From assembly GCA_019745775.1 (NCBI GenBank), contig JAIESR010000070.1, forward strand, positions 19,545 through 83,544: a stretch of DNA of 64,000 bases. The letters run 5' to 3'. Positions 38,004 to 48,310 of the stretch are shown one piece after another. The DNA comes from Xanthobacteraceae bacterium. Its GTDB lineage: Bacteria > Pseudomonadota > Alphaproteobacteria > Rhizobiales > Xanthobacteraceae. Under the pieces are notes generated by a model. That model worked only from the letters and a program-made list of their open reading frames with translations. It ran no database searches and was not told the origin of the DNA. Positions within the stretch are counted from its first letter, which is position 1. Each line of letters opens with the position of its first letter. A program made the translations under genes and the position numbers.

Positions 38004-39179
38004 CTATTCGGCCGCCCGTGGCGGCGCAAACCGCTCGATCCCGAACGGCCGGATCGCCGGCTCGAGGGTTCCCTCCAGCACCAGCCGGGCCACGGCGTCG
38101 ACCGTCACCGGCGCCAGCAGGATGCCGTTGCGGTGATGGCCGGTGGCGTAGACCAGCCCCTGTGCCGGGCCGGGCCCGACGATCGGCGCATCGTCGCGGC
38201 TGCCGGGACGGTGCCCGACCCACATCTCGTCGATGGCAAGTTCCTCGATCGCCGGGATCGTGCGCCAGGCCGCCTCCAGCAAGGTGAGCAGGCCGCCGGC
38301 GGTGAGCGAGGTATCGAACGCCTTCTCCTCGACGGTAGCGCCGACGATCAGGCGGCCGTCCTTGCGCGGCACCATGTAGACGCCCGGCGCCCAGATCACG
38401 TGCGTCATCAGCGGCGCCGCGGGATCCATCTTGAGCGACAGCATCTGGCCCTTGATCGGCCGCACCGGCGGGCGCTGGTCGGGCGTGAGCCCGCCGATGG
38501 TGCGCGACCAGGCGCCCGCGGCGAGCACCACGACATCGGCCTCGACCTTGGTGCCGTCGGCAAGGACGACGCCGTCGGCGCGGCCGCCAGCGATCGAAAT
38601 CTCCTTCACCGGCGTGTGCTCGCGGATGGTCGCACCGGCGGCTTCCGCCGCGATGCGCAGTCCCGCCGCGAGCTTGCGGTTGTCGACCTGATGATCCTCC
38701 GGCGACCACACCGCGCCGGCGAGCTTGCCGGCGAGATGCGGCTCGCGCCGCCGCGTCTCGGCCGGCGAAATCCATTCGAGCGGCAGCCCGAGCTTCTTCT
38801 GATGCGCAAGATGATGGTGAATGCGCGCCTGGTCGTCGGCGGTGAGCGCGACCACGAGCGTCCCCTCGGTTCGCAGCTCCACGTCGATGCCGGAGGCTTT
38901 CAGCAGCTCGGTGGCGAAGGCGGGCCAGCGCGCCTGGCTCTCGCGCCCGAGCGCGACCAGGGCGTCCTCGCCCGGTTCCGCCTCGCAGCAGGCGGCAAGC
39001 ATGCCGGCGGCGGCGTGGCTCGCGCCGCTGCCGGCAGCGCCCCGGTCGAACACGGTGACCGCCGCGCCCTTGGCGGCCAGCCGCCAGGCAATGCCCAACC
39101 CGATCACCCCGGCGCCGATGATGGCGACGTTGGGCGCGGATTTGGACGATGGGCCGAAGCGTGTCGGGACCGAGTTCAA
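38004..39179 (-). CDS. thiO: glycine oxidase ThiO
   Basis: FAD enzyme that oxidises glycine to iminoglycine for thiazole synthesis. The 391-residue product has the dinucleotide motif VAIIGAGVIGLGIAWRLAAKG near its N-terminus, the second FAD segment SHAAAGML, and the C-terminal ATGHHRNGILLAPVT signature of D-amino acid oxidase-like enzymes. No ATG or GTG precedes the FAD motif in frame; the start is the TTG at 39179, which has GGGAG 7 bases upstream. That GGGAG is the 3' strand of the P1 helix of the TPP riboswitch, giving a direct control mechanism. thiC is not adjacent. Confidence 0.92.
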   Translation of the reverse strand: MNSVPTRFGPSSKSAPNVAIIGAGVIGLGIAWRLAAKGAAVTVFDRGAAGSGASHAAAGMLAACCEAEPGEDALVALGRESQARWPAFATELLKASGIDVELRTEGTLVVALTADDQARIHHHLAHQKKLGLPLEWISPAETRRREPHLAGKLAGAVWSPEDHQVDNRKLAAGLRIAAEAAGATIREHTPVKEISIAGGRADGVVLADGTKVEADVVVLAAGAWSRTIGGLTPDQRPPVRPIKGQMLSLKMDPAAPLMTHVIWAPGVYMVPRKDGRLIVGATVEEKAFDTSLTAGGLLTLLEAAWRTIPAIEELAIDEMWVGHRPGSRDDAPIVGPGPAQGLVYATGHHRNGILLAPVTVDAVARLVLEGTLEPAIRPFGIERFAPPRAAE

Positions 39180-39185
39180 GAAGCT

Positions 39186-39258
39186 GCTCCCTTCGCTGGC
39201 ATTACCCAGACAGGTTCGTGGGTGTGATCTCAGCCGCGATGCCGCGGCACCCCAGAGC
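39186..39258 (-). promoter_or_regulatory. TPP riboswitch (THI element) controlling thiO
   Basis: Read on the minus strand, the conserved core is GGGGTGCC, then GGCTGAGATCACACCC, then GAACCTG, then GGGTAATGCCAGCGAAGGGA. The P1 helix pairs GCTCT (39258-39254) with GGAGC (39190-39186). The P1 3' strand includes the thiO Shine-Dalgarno GGGAG, and the TTG start follows 7 bases later. Ligand binding should therefore close P1 and block translation initiation when TPP is plentiful. Confidence 0.93.
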
Positions 39259-39306
39259 GTACGCCTTGATAATGGGCATTTTGGTGCGGTTCCACAAGTC
39301 CGCTGT

Positions 39307-40437
39307 TCAAGCCTGCGGTGGCGCAGGCGGCGGAGGCGGCGCCTTCCGAAGCCGCAGATACTTCGCACAGACGAAGGCGACCACCAGGATGACGGCCGAC
39401 CCGAGGAACATCAGCCATTCAAGGCCGCCATGCGAATAGCCGAAGCCATAGACGATCGGCCCAGCCGCCTGCCCCATGAAGAAGCAGCTCGAGTGTACGG
39501 ACGTCGCCGCGCCCCGCGCGGTCGTCGACAGGTCGGTGACATGGACCTGGATGCAGCCGTGCAGCAGGTAGAAGCCAAAGCCGAAGATGCCGAAGATCGC
39601 AACCTGCGCGCCCCAGGGGAAATGCAATGCCGCGAAGCTGAGCGCCGCCGCGGCCAGCGCGCCGCCGATCAGCATCAACTTGCGTTCCGCGAAATGATTG
39701 ACCAGCGCGGGCACCGAGAGCGAGTAGATCACGCCGCCGAGACCGAACGCAGCGATCACCACGCCCGCGATCGACGCGCGCGCCTCGCCGCCGACCAGGA
39801 GCAGGATCGCCACGTACGGAAAGATGCCGTGGATGAAGATGCCTTCGAAGAACACCGAGCCGAAGCAGAATTTTGCGCGGGGATCGGCGAAGATGCCCTG
39901 GTAGTTCGCCTTGACCGCCGGGAGATTGAACTTCGGCCGCGGCTTCGGCACCGGGAAGCTGCGCAGGATGTAGAACGCGGCAACCGTGATGATGAGCCCG
40001 AAGCCGCCCGTCACCACGAAGATGCCGCGCCAGCCGAACAGGTCGCCGATCACGCCCGCGATCGCCGCGCCCAGCACGTTGCCGGTGAGGCCGACCGCCA
40101 GCAGCCTTCCGATCATCACCTGACGCTGATGGATCGGCACCAGGTCGCCGACCAGCGCCATCGCCACCGGAAATACGCCGCCAGCGACCAGCCCGGCGGC
40201 GACGCGCATGCCGAATACCAGTTCGAAGCTGGTCGCAACTGCGCAGATCAGCGCGGTGATCGACACGATCAGCAGGCTCATGTTCATGAGCCGCGTCTTG
40301 CCGAAGAAATCGGCAATGGTGCCGAGCACCGGCTGGGTGAACGCGTAAGGCAGGGTGAAGGCGGTCGAGAGCAGCGCCGCGGTCTTCACGTCGACCAGGA
40401 GGTCGGCCGCGATCTGCGGCACCACCGGATCGACCAC
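39307..40437 (-). CDS. MFS transporter (start codon unclear)
   Basis: A major facilitator superfamily carrier with about 12 helices. The motif-A-like loop GTIADFFGKTRLMN and the segment LVAGGVFPVAMALVGDLVPIHQRQVMIGR are clear. The first usable start is the GTG at 40437, giving 376 residues, but this cuts the first helix: sequence upstream in the same frame (KIVFLVVFASTLFSR) completes it back to the kdsA stop TAG at 40513-40515. In that stretch there is no ATG, GTG or TTG, only an ATC just after the stop and two CTG codons. The true start may be non-standard, or the gene may be N-truncated. The substrate is unknown. Confidence 0.8.
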   Translation of the reverse strand: MVDPVVPQIAADLLVDVKTAALLSTAFTLPYAFTQPVLGTIADFFGKTRLMNMSLLIVSITALICAVATSFELVFGMRVAAGLVAGGVFPVAMALVGDLVPIHQRQVMIGRLLAVGLTGNVLGAAIAGVIGDLFGWRGIFVVTGGFGLIITVAAFYILRSFPVPKPRPKFNLPAVKANYQGIFADPRAKFCFGSVFFEGIFIHGIFPYVAILLLVGGEARASIAGVVIAAFGLGGVIYSLSVPALVNHFAERKLMLIGGALAAAALSFAALHFPWGAQVAIFGIFGFGFYLLHGCIQVHVTDLSTTARGAATSVHSSCFFMGQAAGPIVYGFGYSHGGLEWLMFLGSAVILVVAFVCAKYLRLRKAPPPPPAPPQA

Positions 40438-40512
40438 GCGGCTGAACAGCGTCGACGCGAAGACGACCAGAAAAACGATTTTCAGGACGGGCGGGATGGC
40501 TTTGCTCGCGAT

Positions 40513-41367
40513 CTATTGCGGCGAACGTTTCGCCAGCCGGTCGAACTCAATCAGCGTGCGCAAGAGTCCTTCGATCTCCTTGAGCGGCACCATGTTGGGG
40601 CCGTCCGAAGGAGCCTTGTCGGGGTCCTGATGGGTCTCGATGAAGATGCCCGCGACGCCGACCGCGACGGCGGCGCGCGCCAGCACCGGCACGAATTCCC
40701 GCTCGCCGCCGGAAGAGGCGCTCTGCCCGCCCGGCTGCTGCACCGAATGGGTGGCGTCGAAGATCACCGGCGCGCCGGTCGAGCGCGCCAGGATCGGCAG
40801 CGCGCGCATGTCGGAGACGAGCGTGTTGTAGCCGAACGACGCGCCGCGCTCGGTCACCAGCACGTTGCGATTGCCGGCGCCGGTGATCTTGGCTACCACG
40901 TTCGCCATGTCCCACGGCGCGAGGAACTGACCTTTCTTGACGTTGACGACGCGGCCGGTGGCGGCCGCCGCGGCCAGCAGGTCGGTCTGCCGGCACAGGA
41001 ACGCCGGAATCTGCAAGACGTCCACCGCCTGCGCGACCCGCGCGCATTGCTCGGCCTCGTGCACGTCGGTGAGCACCGGTACGCCGAGCGACGATTTTAT
41101 CTCCGCGAAGATCGGCAGCGCGGCGTCGAGGCCCATGCCGCGCGCGCTGCGCGCGCTGGTGCGGTTCGCCTTGTCGAACGAGGTCTTGTAGACGAGGCCG
41201 ATCCCGAGCCGCGTGCATATCTCCTTCAGCGCGGTGGCCATTTCGACCGCATGCGCGCGGCTCTCGAGCGCGCACGGCCCGGCGATCAGCGCGAGCGACA
41301 ATTCATTGCCGAAGCGCGTCGGGCCGACGGTGACGACGGGGCTGGGCTCGGGGTCGGTTTTCAGCAT
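40513..41367 (-). CDS. kdsA: 3-deoxy-8-phosphooctulonate synthase (KDO8P synthase)
   Basis: Condenses arabinose 5-phosphate and phosphoenolpyruvate to Kdo8P for lipopolysaccharide synthesis. The 284-residue barrel has [19 protein letters not shown], the PEP/A5P-binding [11 protein letters not shown], the [33 protein letters not shown] region, [16 protein letters not shown] and [11 protein letters not shown]. The ATG at 41367 is preferred over an in-frame start 29 codons upstream, which shows no similarity. In Rhizobiales the gene usually stands near pyrG and eno; here accessory genes flank it on both sides. Confidence 0.95.
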   Translation of the reverse strand: MLKTDPEPSPVVTVGPTRFGNELSLALIAGPCALESRAHAVEMATALKEICTRLGIGLVYKTSFDKANRTSARSARGMGLDAALPIFAEIKSSLGVPVLTDVHEAEQCARVAQAVDVLQIPAFLCRQTDLLAAAAATGRVVNVKKGQFLAPWDMANVVAKITGAGNRNVLVTERGASFGYNTLVSDMRALPILARSTGAPVIFDATHSVQQPGGQSASSGGEREFVPVLARAAVAVGVAGIFIETHQDPDKAPSDGPNMVPLKEIEGLLRTLIEFDRLAKRSPQ

Positions 41368-41418
41368 CGAGGGACCATGGCCGCCGCCGGGGCAGCGGTC
41401 AACGGCGGAAAGATACTT

Positions 41419-41432
41419 CAGTCCCGGGACTG
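41419..41432. promoter_or_regulatory. perfect 14-base palindrome in the kdsA / SnoaL-like intergenic region
   Basis: CAGTCCCGGGACTG reads the same on both strands, 52 bases before the kdsA ATG and about 170 bases before the divergent gene. It could be an operator for a dimeric regulator or simply a GC-rich chance palindrome. No regulator was matched to it. Confidence 0.25.
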
Positions 41433-41598
41433 TCCGGCGTTGTCCGGCGGCCAAAGTCCGCAGCGCGCGAGGGGTTTAGCCGCCCCCGGGCGCGAGCATG
41501 GGGAAGCCACCTGCGAGACGTCAGGCTGATTCAACCGACCCGCATCCGCAGCCAAACTGACGCTGGCCTCATCACGCCTGGAGCGAGGGAACACGTTC

Positions 41599-42006
41599 AT
41601 GCTGCTGCGCCAAGAGTTGCGCGAATGGACACGCACCGATAACTGGCTCTTGGACACCTACCTCCGGGGCTGGGCCGGAGCCGACGCGAATATGATCGTT
41701 CGCGCCACCGCGCCTGACTATGTCTTCGACGATCCCCTGGTCGGCCGGTTCGCCCGCACATCCTTGCCGCGCTATTTCACACTGCTGCACCAGCGCTTCG
41801 CGCGCGCCGGTGCGATGAAGCGTCGTGACCTTGCGTTCGCCCTGCACGGCCCGATCAGCGGTACAGGCGGGCTTCAGTACTGGCGCGAGGCGCCCGCGAT
41901 CGGACTGACCGGCACGAGCGAAATCGTCGTCGGCCCACATGGAATCGTCGCCGAGCGCACGGCCTACGACCTCAACCTGGCCAGCGGCCAATTGCGCCGC
42001 AGCTGA
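41599..42006 (+). CDS. SnoaL/NTF2-like domain protein
   Basis: A 135-residue protein that fits the cone-shaped SnoaL/NTF2-like fold: an N-terminal helix (NWLLDTYLRGWAGADANMIVRATAPDYVFDDPLVGRF) and a following curved sheet. No catalytic histidine-aspartate pair is certain, and members range from isomerases to pure binding proteins. The ATG at 41599 follows a weak GAGGGAA. It stands alone on the plus strand, convergent with the molybdenum hydroxylase gene, whose stop lies 11 bases away. Confidence 0.65.
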   Translation: MLLRQELREWTRTDNWLLDTYLRGWAGADANMIVRATAPDYVFDDPLVGRFARTSLPRYFTLLHQRFARAGAMKRRDLAFALHGPISGTGGLQYWREAPAIGLTGTSEIVVGPHGIVAERTAYDLNLASGQLRRS

Positions 42007-42017
42007 GCGCCAGGCGC

Positions 42018-44282
42018 TTATGCGCGTTCCAGCGCCGCCTTGACTCGTTCCGGCGTGAACGGCACGCGGCGCAGCCGCACCCCGGTGGCGTCGAACACCG
42101 CGTTGCCGATCGCCGCCGGCACCAGGCCGAGCGCCATTTCGGCCGCGCCCGACGGCGGCTCCTCCGGCCGGCGGATCAGCACGATGTCGATTTTCTCCGG
42201 CAGACCGTCCATGTGCATGACCGGGTAGCTCTCCCAGTCGACGCTGGTCACCATGTTGGCATCGAAGCGCACCTCCTCGACCATGGCGCGGCTGGTGCCA
42301 TAGACGAGCTGGCGGTCGATGACGTGCTTCAGCGTGTCCGGATTGACGATCATCCCGACGTCGTGGGCGCAGACATAGCGCAGGAGATCGAGCTTGCCGC
42401 TCCGGCGATGCACGCGCACCTCGGCGATCAGCGCGATGAAGGTCGTGAAGTGGCGGCGGAACGCGATGCCGCGCCCGATCGCGACGTCCTTGTCCTTCTG
42501 GTCGTTCGCGGGCGACGGCCGCTTCTGCCAGCCATAGCTCTCGGCGGCGATCCGCACCGCGTCGCGGTCGCGCGGATGCTTGAGGTATTGCAGCCGGAAA
42601 TCGACCGGATCGGCGTTGGTGGCCGCCGCCAGCTCGTCGATGAAGGACTCGCTGCCGAACAGGATCGGCGGGCCGTAGGGGTCGCGCAGATGCGTGGAGC
42701 GCAACGGCGACGCCCGCTCCATCAGCGGCGGGATCGTCTCCCAGCCGAGCCGCCCGTGCTCGAACGTGTACGACGCGACCGGGATCTCGAAACTCTCACC
42801 GCGGTTAAGCGGCAGCCCGGTGAGCTGCCCGGCCAGCACGTCGGCGGCGCGGGACTCGCGGGTGTTGTTGTCGAGCCGCGAGAACGCCTTGCTGATGTTC
42901 TCATAGGCGATCACCTTGCCGTTGGCGTCGAGCCCGGCGCGGCTGCGGTTGATCGAGGCCGTGCCTTTCGGGTCCCAGGCCAGCGCCTCGTGCCGCATGT
43001 ATTGCACGCGCACCGGCCGGCCGAGGTGCTTCGAGAGCACCGCGGCGTCCGCGGTCGCGTCGCCCTGTTCGTTGCGGCCGTAGGAGCCGGTGCCGAACAT
43101 CCAGATCGCGCGGACTTTCTCCTTCGGCAGGCCGAGCAGCTCGGCGACGCAATAAGCGGAGTCGTAAGGTTTCTGCGTCGAGGTCCAGATCGTCGCTTCG
43201 CCGTCGCGCACGTCGGCGACGGCACAGGCCGGGCCCATGCTGGCATGCGACTGGGTCGGGAATTCGTAGTCGCCCTCGACGATGCGGACCGCCTGCTTGA
43301 TGCCTTCCTCGAAGTTTCCGTTCTGGCGCTGGAACTCGCGCTTGACGATCGGCGCCTTGCGGATGTGCTCGAACAGTTTTTCGTGACCCGGGAAATCCGG
43401 CTTCGATTCCGACCACGTCACCTTGAGCGCACGCGCCGCCTTCACCGCGTTCCATTCCTTCTCGGCGACCACCGCCAGCAGGTCCTTGATCCGGACGACC
43501 TTGGCGCCGGGGATGTGGCTGATCGAGCCCTCGTCGACCTGCACCGGCACCGCGCCGGCTACCGTCGGGCGCACCATGCGCGCGTGCAGCATGCCGGGCA
43601 GGCGCACGTCGTTGACCATGTCGAGCGTGCCGAATACCTTGCCCGGCAGGTCCTTGCGCGGAAGCGACTGGCCGATGATCCTGAAATCGGCGGGCTTCTT
43701 CAGCGGCGCCTGAACCTCGACCTGCAGGCCGTTGCTCAGCCGCCCGTTCCACTTCACGGCGCGGTCGAGATAGCGGCCCCCGACCAGCTCGGCATAGGTC
43801 ACGCGCTTCGCCTTGTCGGCGGTATGGATGACGCCGTCGGTCACGCCGAGCTCGCGCGCGGGCACGCCGAGCTTCTCGCTCGCCATCTCGATGAGCAGCC
43901 GCCGGGTCTCGGCCGCGGTGCGGCGAAGCATCGTCCCGCCATGCGACACGCCGATCGCGGCCGAGGCGCCGCCCATGTCGAGGGTGAGCGCGCTGTCGCC
44001 CATCACCACGCGCACCCGTTCATAGGCGACGTCGATCTCTTCGGCGACCATCTGTGCGATCGCAGTGCCGAGCCCCTGCCCGCCGTCGATCTTGCCGTAA
44101 TATGCGACCACCGTGCCGTCGGGCTCGATGGTGATGTAGGACGAGAGCTGGTCGCCCTTGAGCGGCGGCCGTGCCGTCACCGTAGGATGCGACGCCTCGG
44201 CGAACTCCGCCGAGGCGAGCGTCACGACCAGCGCGCCGGTCGAGGTCAGGAACGCGCGGCGATTGACGGTGATATCGGTCAT
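42018..44282 (-). CDS. exported molybdopterin-binding subunit of an aldehyde/xanthine oxidoreductase family enzyme
   Basis: Large subunit of a molybdenum hydroxylase of the isoquinoline 1-oxidoreductase type, 754 residues. The N-terminus is a Tat signal (VNRRAFLTSTGALVVTLASAEFAEA), so the enzyme is folded with its cofactor before export. Molybdopterin-contact segments include KIDGGQGLGTAIAQMVAEE, GNRNE-type GTGSYGRNEQGDATADAA, and the C-terminal PPSGAAEMALGLVPAAIGNAVFDATG, where the glutamate of GAAEMA corresponds to the catalytic base. The ATG at 44282 has GGGAGGGC upstream. Partnered with the iron-sulfur subunit upstream; the substrate is unknown. Confidence 0.9.
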   Translation of the reverse strand: MTDITVNRRAFLTSTGALVVTLASAEFAEASHPTVTARPPLKGDQLSSYITIEPDGTVVAYYGKIDGGQGLGTAIAQMVAEEIDVAYERVRVVMGDSALTLDMGGASAAIGVSHGGTMLRRTAAETRRLLIEMASEKLGVPARELGVTDGVIHTADKAKRVTYAELVGGRYLDRAVKWNGRLSNGLQVEVQAPLKKPADFRIIGQSLPRKDLPGKVFGTLDMVNDVRLPGMLHARMVRPTVAGAVPVQVDEGSISHIPGAKVVRIKDLLAVVAEKEWNAVKAARALKVTWSESKPDFPGHEKLFEHIRKAPIVKREFQRQNGNFEEGIKQAVRIVEGDYEFPTQSHASMGPACAVADVRDGEATIWTSTQKPYDSAYCVAELLGLPKEKVRAIWMFGTGSYGRNEQGDATADAAVLSKHLGRPVRVQYMRHEALAWDPKGTASINRSRAGLDANGKVIAYENISKAFSRLDNNTRESRAADVLAGQLTGLPLNRGESFEIPVASYTFEHGRLGWETIPPLMERASPLRSTHLRDPYGPPILFGSESFIDELAAATNADPVDFRLQYLKHPRDRDAVRIAAESYGWQKRPSPANDQKDKDVAIGRGIAFRRHFTTFIALIAEVRVHRRSGKLDLLRYVCAHDVGMIVNPDTLKHVIDRQLVYGTSRAMVEEVRFDANMVTSVDWESYPVMHMDGLPEKIDIVLIRRPEEPPSGAAEMALGLVPAAIGNAVFDATGVRLRRVPFTPERVKAALERA

Positions 44283-44293
44283 GATGCCCTCCC

Positions 44294-44758
44294 TCACGCC
44301 TGCTGCGACGCGCGCTTGACCGCCTTGAGCGCGGCGCCGTGGGTGCCGCAGCGGCAGATCAGGTCGTTGAACGCGTCTTTGATTTGCGCGTCGGTGGGCT
44401 TCGGATGGCGTTCGAGCAGCTCGACCGCGGTGAGTATCCAGCCGCTGATGCAGTAGCCGCACTGGTTGACCTGCTCCTCGATCCAGGCGGCCTGCACCGG
44501 ATGCGGCTTCTCCGGCGTGCCGATCCCCGCGAGCGTCGTGATCTTGCGGTCCTTGACGGAGGAAACCGGCGTCATGCAGGAGCGGACCGCCTTGCCGTCG
44601 ATCTGCACCGTGCAGGCGCCGCACTGCCCGAGCCCGCAGCCGAAGCGCGGATTGTTCAGGCCGAGGTCGTCCCGCAGCGCATAAAGCAGCGGCATGTCTG
44701 GATCGTCGATGTCGAGCGTGCGCGCCCTGCCGTCGACCGTGAGCGTGACCTGCGCCAT
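44294..44758 (-). CDS. (2Fe-2S) iron-sulfur subunit of a molybdenum hydroxylase
   Basis: Small electron-transfer subunit of 154 residues. The plant-ferredoxin-type cluster ligands are in FGCGLGQCGACTV followed by RSCMTP, and the C-terminal helical cluster ligands are in QCGYCISGWI and ICRCGTHG. The product has no signal of its own and probably travels with the Tat-exported large subunit as a complex. The ATG at 44758 has GGGAGGA 7 bases upstream. The gene ends 11 bases before the large-subunit start. No FAD subunit gene is present, so electrons likely pass to a cytochrome. Confidence 0.92.
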   Translation of the reverse strand: MAQVTLTVDGRARTLDIDDPDMPLLYALRDDLGLNNPRFGCGLGQCGACTVQIDGKAVRSCMTPVSSVKDRKITTLAGIGTPEKPHPVQAAWIEEQVNQCGYCISGWILTAVELLERHPKPTDAQIKDAFNDLICRCGTHGAALKAVKRASQQA

Positions 44759-44850
44759 GGCTATCCTCCCGCAGCGAGTTTTTTCTGCGTGGAGCATAGC
44801 ACGGTCCGATGCCGGCGGCATCGGGCGGCGGCCAGGTGTTGAAGGAGAAG

Positions 44851-46491
<1,641 letters not shown>

Positions 46492-46659
46492 TTAGCCTCC
46501 GAGGGTCGATTCGACGAGGGACTTGTCGCCCTGTGGATTGGCCGCAAAGCGTCCATCTCTGGCTCTGTTTCTCCTGTCCGCACAAACCATTGGCCCGAAT
46601 TCATCAGGCGCTTGTGGAACTGGGCATCCAGGTCACGCATAGCAGCCCACACAAGCCTC

Positions 46660-46689
46660 AAAAGTCGGAGGGCCGGTCACCCGGCCCTC
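46660..46689 (-). terminator. intrinsic terminator after secG
   Basis: A perfect 9-base-pair stem (GAGGGCCGG with CCGGCCCTC) with a GTGA-type tetraloop, followed on the minus strand by CGACTTTTG. It ends the secG transcript before pyrG, which then needs its own promoter in the 200-base gap. Confidence 0.75.
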
Positions 46690-46700
46690 TGAAGCATCCC

Positions 46701-47066
46701 TTATTTTGACTGCGGAACCTGCGGCCCCGAGGGCGCCGGCTCCCCTTTGAGTTGTTCGAGCAGGTTGCCGCCTGGCGCCTTGGGCGCAGGCGCGCCCGGC
46801 GTCGCCGTGCCCGGCCGCTGCAGGATCGAGGTCGGATTGCGGTTCCAGCCGGCAATGACCGACAGCAGCAGGCTGGTGGCGAAGAAACAGGCCGCCAGGA
46901 TGGCGGTCGAGCGGGTCAGCACGTTGGTGGTGCCGCGGCTGGACATGAAGCCGCCGCCCCCACCGCCGCCGATCCCGAGCCCGCCGCCTTCCGATTTCTG
47001 AAGCAAAACCAGCCCGCACATGGCGAGCACGATCATCAGGTGGATAACGATAATGAACGTCAGCAT
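46701..47066 (-). CDS. secG: preprotein translocase subunit SecG
   Basis: Small membrane subunit of the SecYEG channel, 121 residues. Two membrane helices (residues 1-22, FIIVIHLMIVLAMCGLVLL, and about 50-72, STAILAACFFATSLLLSVIAG) flank the conserved cytoplasmic QKSEGGGLGIGGGGGGGFMSSRGTTNVLTRST. The long Pro/Ala C-terminal tail (about 80-121) is common in alphaproteobacteria. It is usually next to tpiA; here a 7-kb accessory island separates them. A terminator follows the gene. Confidence 0.95.
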   Translation of the reverse strand: MLTFIIVIHLMIVLAMCGLVLLQKSEGGGLGIGGGGGGGFMSSRGTTNVLTRSTAILAACFFATSLLLSVIAGWNRNPTSILQRPGTATPGAPAPKAPGGNLLEQLKGEPAPSGPQVPQSK

Positions 47067-47309
47067 GAACCTTGTCCGCTCGGGCCGGGGGCCCGTTGCC
47101 CATATAGGAAGCCGGGCGGGTCCTACACAATCCCGGGCCGGATTGCCATCGTTTATGGGGCCACGCCCGACATTCGGGGGCAGCCCCTCCCAGATGGCGT
47201 CCGGGTCTTCCCGGACCGCATTTGCGCGTCCCGGCCGTGTTCCTTCGTTCGAACGGTGTTAGGTTTCAACGGCAAGGACAGTCCAACTCCCATAAGCACG
47301 GAGGCGCTC

Positions 47310-48305
47310 ATGCAGATCGGCGATCGCAGGGACTTCATCCAGAAAAGCCTCTTACTGGCCGGCACCGCGGGGCTGCTCGCGTCAGGCCTAGCTCCGACCA
47401 TCAGCCACGCCCAGACTTTCGGAAAAATGCGACGCTCAAACCGTTACGACGACAGTTTCATCTTCCAGCGCAAGCCGTTCTCCTGGCCGGGCGGCAAGAC
47501 GCTGGCGATCTGGATCGCGCCCAATGTCGAGGTCTGGCACTACGACTCTGCGGTCGGCACCGGTGTCTCGCCCAACCCGACCAATCGCGTGCCCGACGTC
47601 GTCAATTTCGCCTGGCGCGAATACGGCATGCGGGTCGGGCTCTGGCGGATGGCGGACGTGCTCGACGGTCTCGGCCTCAAGGCGACCGTCGCGCTCAATT
47701 CGCAGGTCTGCGACGAGCATCCCCAGGCCATCCAGGAGATGAAGAGGCGCGGCTGGGAGTTCATGGGGCACGGCACCACCAACAGCGAGAACCTCGGCGG
47801 CCTCGCGCCGGAGAAAGAAAAGGAAGTCATCGCCCACGTGCTAAAGACCATCGGCGACGCCACCGGACAGCGGCCGCGCGGCTGGCTCGGCAGTGGCTTG
47901 ACGCAGACGCACAATACGCTGGACATCCTCGCCGAGCAGGGCGTGACCTATTGCGGCGACTGGAACAACGACGACCAGCCGTATCGCATGAAAGTGAAGA
48001 GCGGAAAGATGCTCGCCATCCCCTACTGCATGGAGATCAACGACATCCCGCTGTTCATCCGCAAGGGCTACACCGGTGAGCAGTACTACCGTTCACTGAT
48101 GGATCAGTTCGAGGGCCTTTTGGCGGACAGCGCCAAGCACGCGCGCGTCATGGGCATTCCGCTGCATCCGATGATCACCGGGCAGCCGCTGCGCGCCCAA
48201 TACCTGCAGCGCGCACTCGCCGAGATGAAGAAGCACGACAAGGTCTGGTTTGCGACCGGCGGCGAAATCATCGACGCGTATGAAAAGGCGAACCCGGTCG
48301 GTTAG
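47310..48305 (+). CDS. exported polysaccharide deacetylase (NodB-like) family protein
   Basis: A 331-residue protein with a twin-arginine signal (GDRRDFIQKSLLLAGTAGLLASG, cleaved near SHAQ). The mature part fits the NodB/PuuE superfamily barrel: KTLAIWIAPNVEVW (first strand), ATVALNSQVCDEHPQAIQEMKRRGWEFMGHGTTNSENLGGL, and GWLGSGLTQTHNTLDILAEQGVTY. The usual catalytic pair (TFDD) and metal motif (HSxxH) are not present as such; GHGTTNSENL is what remains, as in some PuuE-type members. It may hydrolyse a C-N bond other than in chitin. The ATG at 47310 has GGAGG 5 bases upstream. Confidence 0.8.
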   Translation: MQIGDRRDFIQKSLLLAGTAGLLASGLAPTISHAQTFGKMRRSNRYDDSFIFQRKPFSWPGGKTLAIWIAPNVEVWHYDSAVGTGVSPNPTNRVPDVVNFAWREYGMRVGLWRMADVLDGLGLKATVALNSQVCDEHPQAIQEMKRRGWEFMGHGTTNSENLGGLAPEKEKEVIAHVLKTIGDATGQRPRGWLGSGLTQTHNTLDILAEQGVTYCGDWNNDDQPYRMKVKSGKMLAIPYCMEINDIPLFIRKGYTGEQYYRSLMDQFEGLLADSAKHARVMGIPLHPMITGQPLRAQYLQRALAEMKKHDKVWFATGGEIIDAYEKANPVG

Positions 48306-48310
48306 GTCTC

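Noticed and set aside
38821..41529. Plus-strand open frame of 902 codons across thiO, the MFS gene and kdsA
   Set aside because: It is opposite three clear genes and a riboswitch, with low-complexity Arg/Glu/His composition and no domain.
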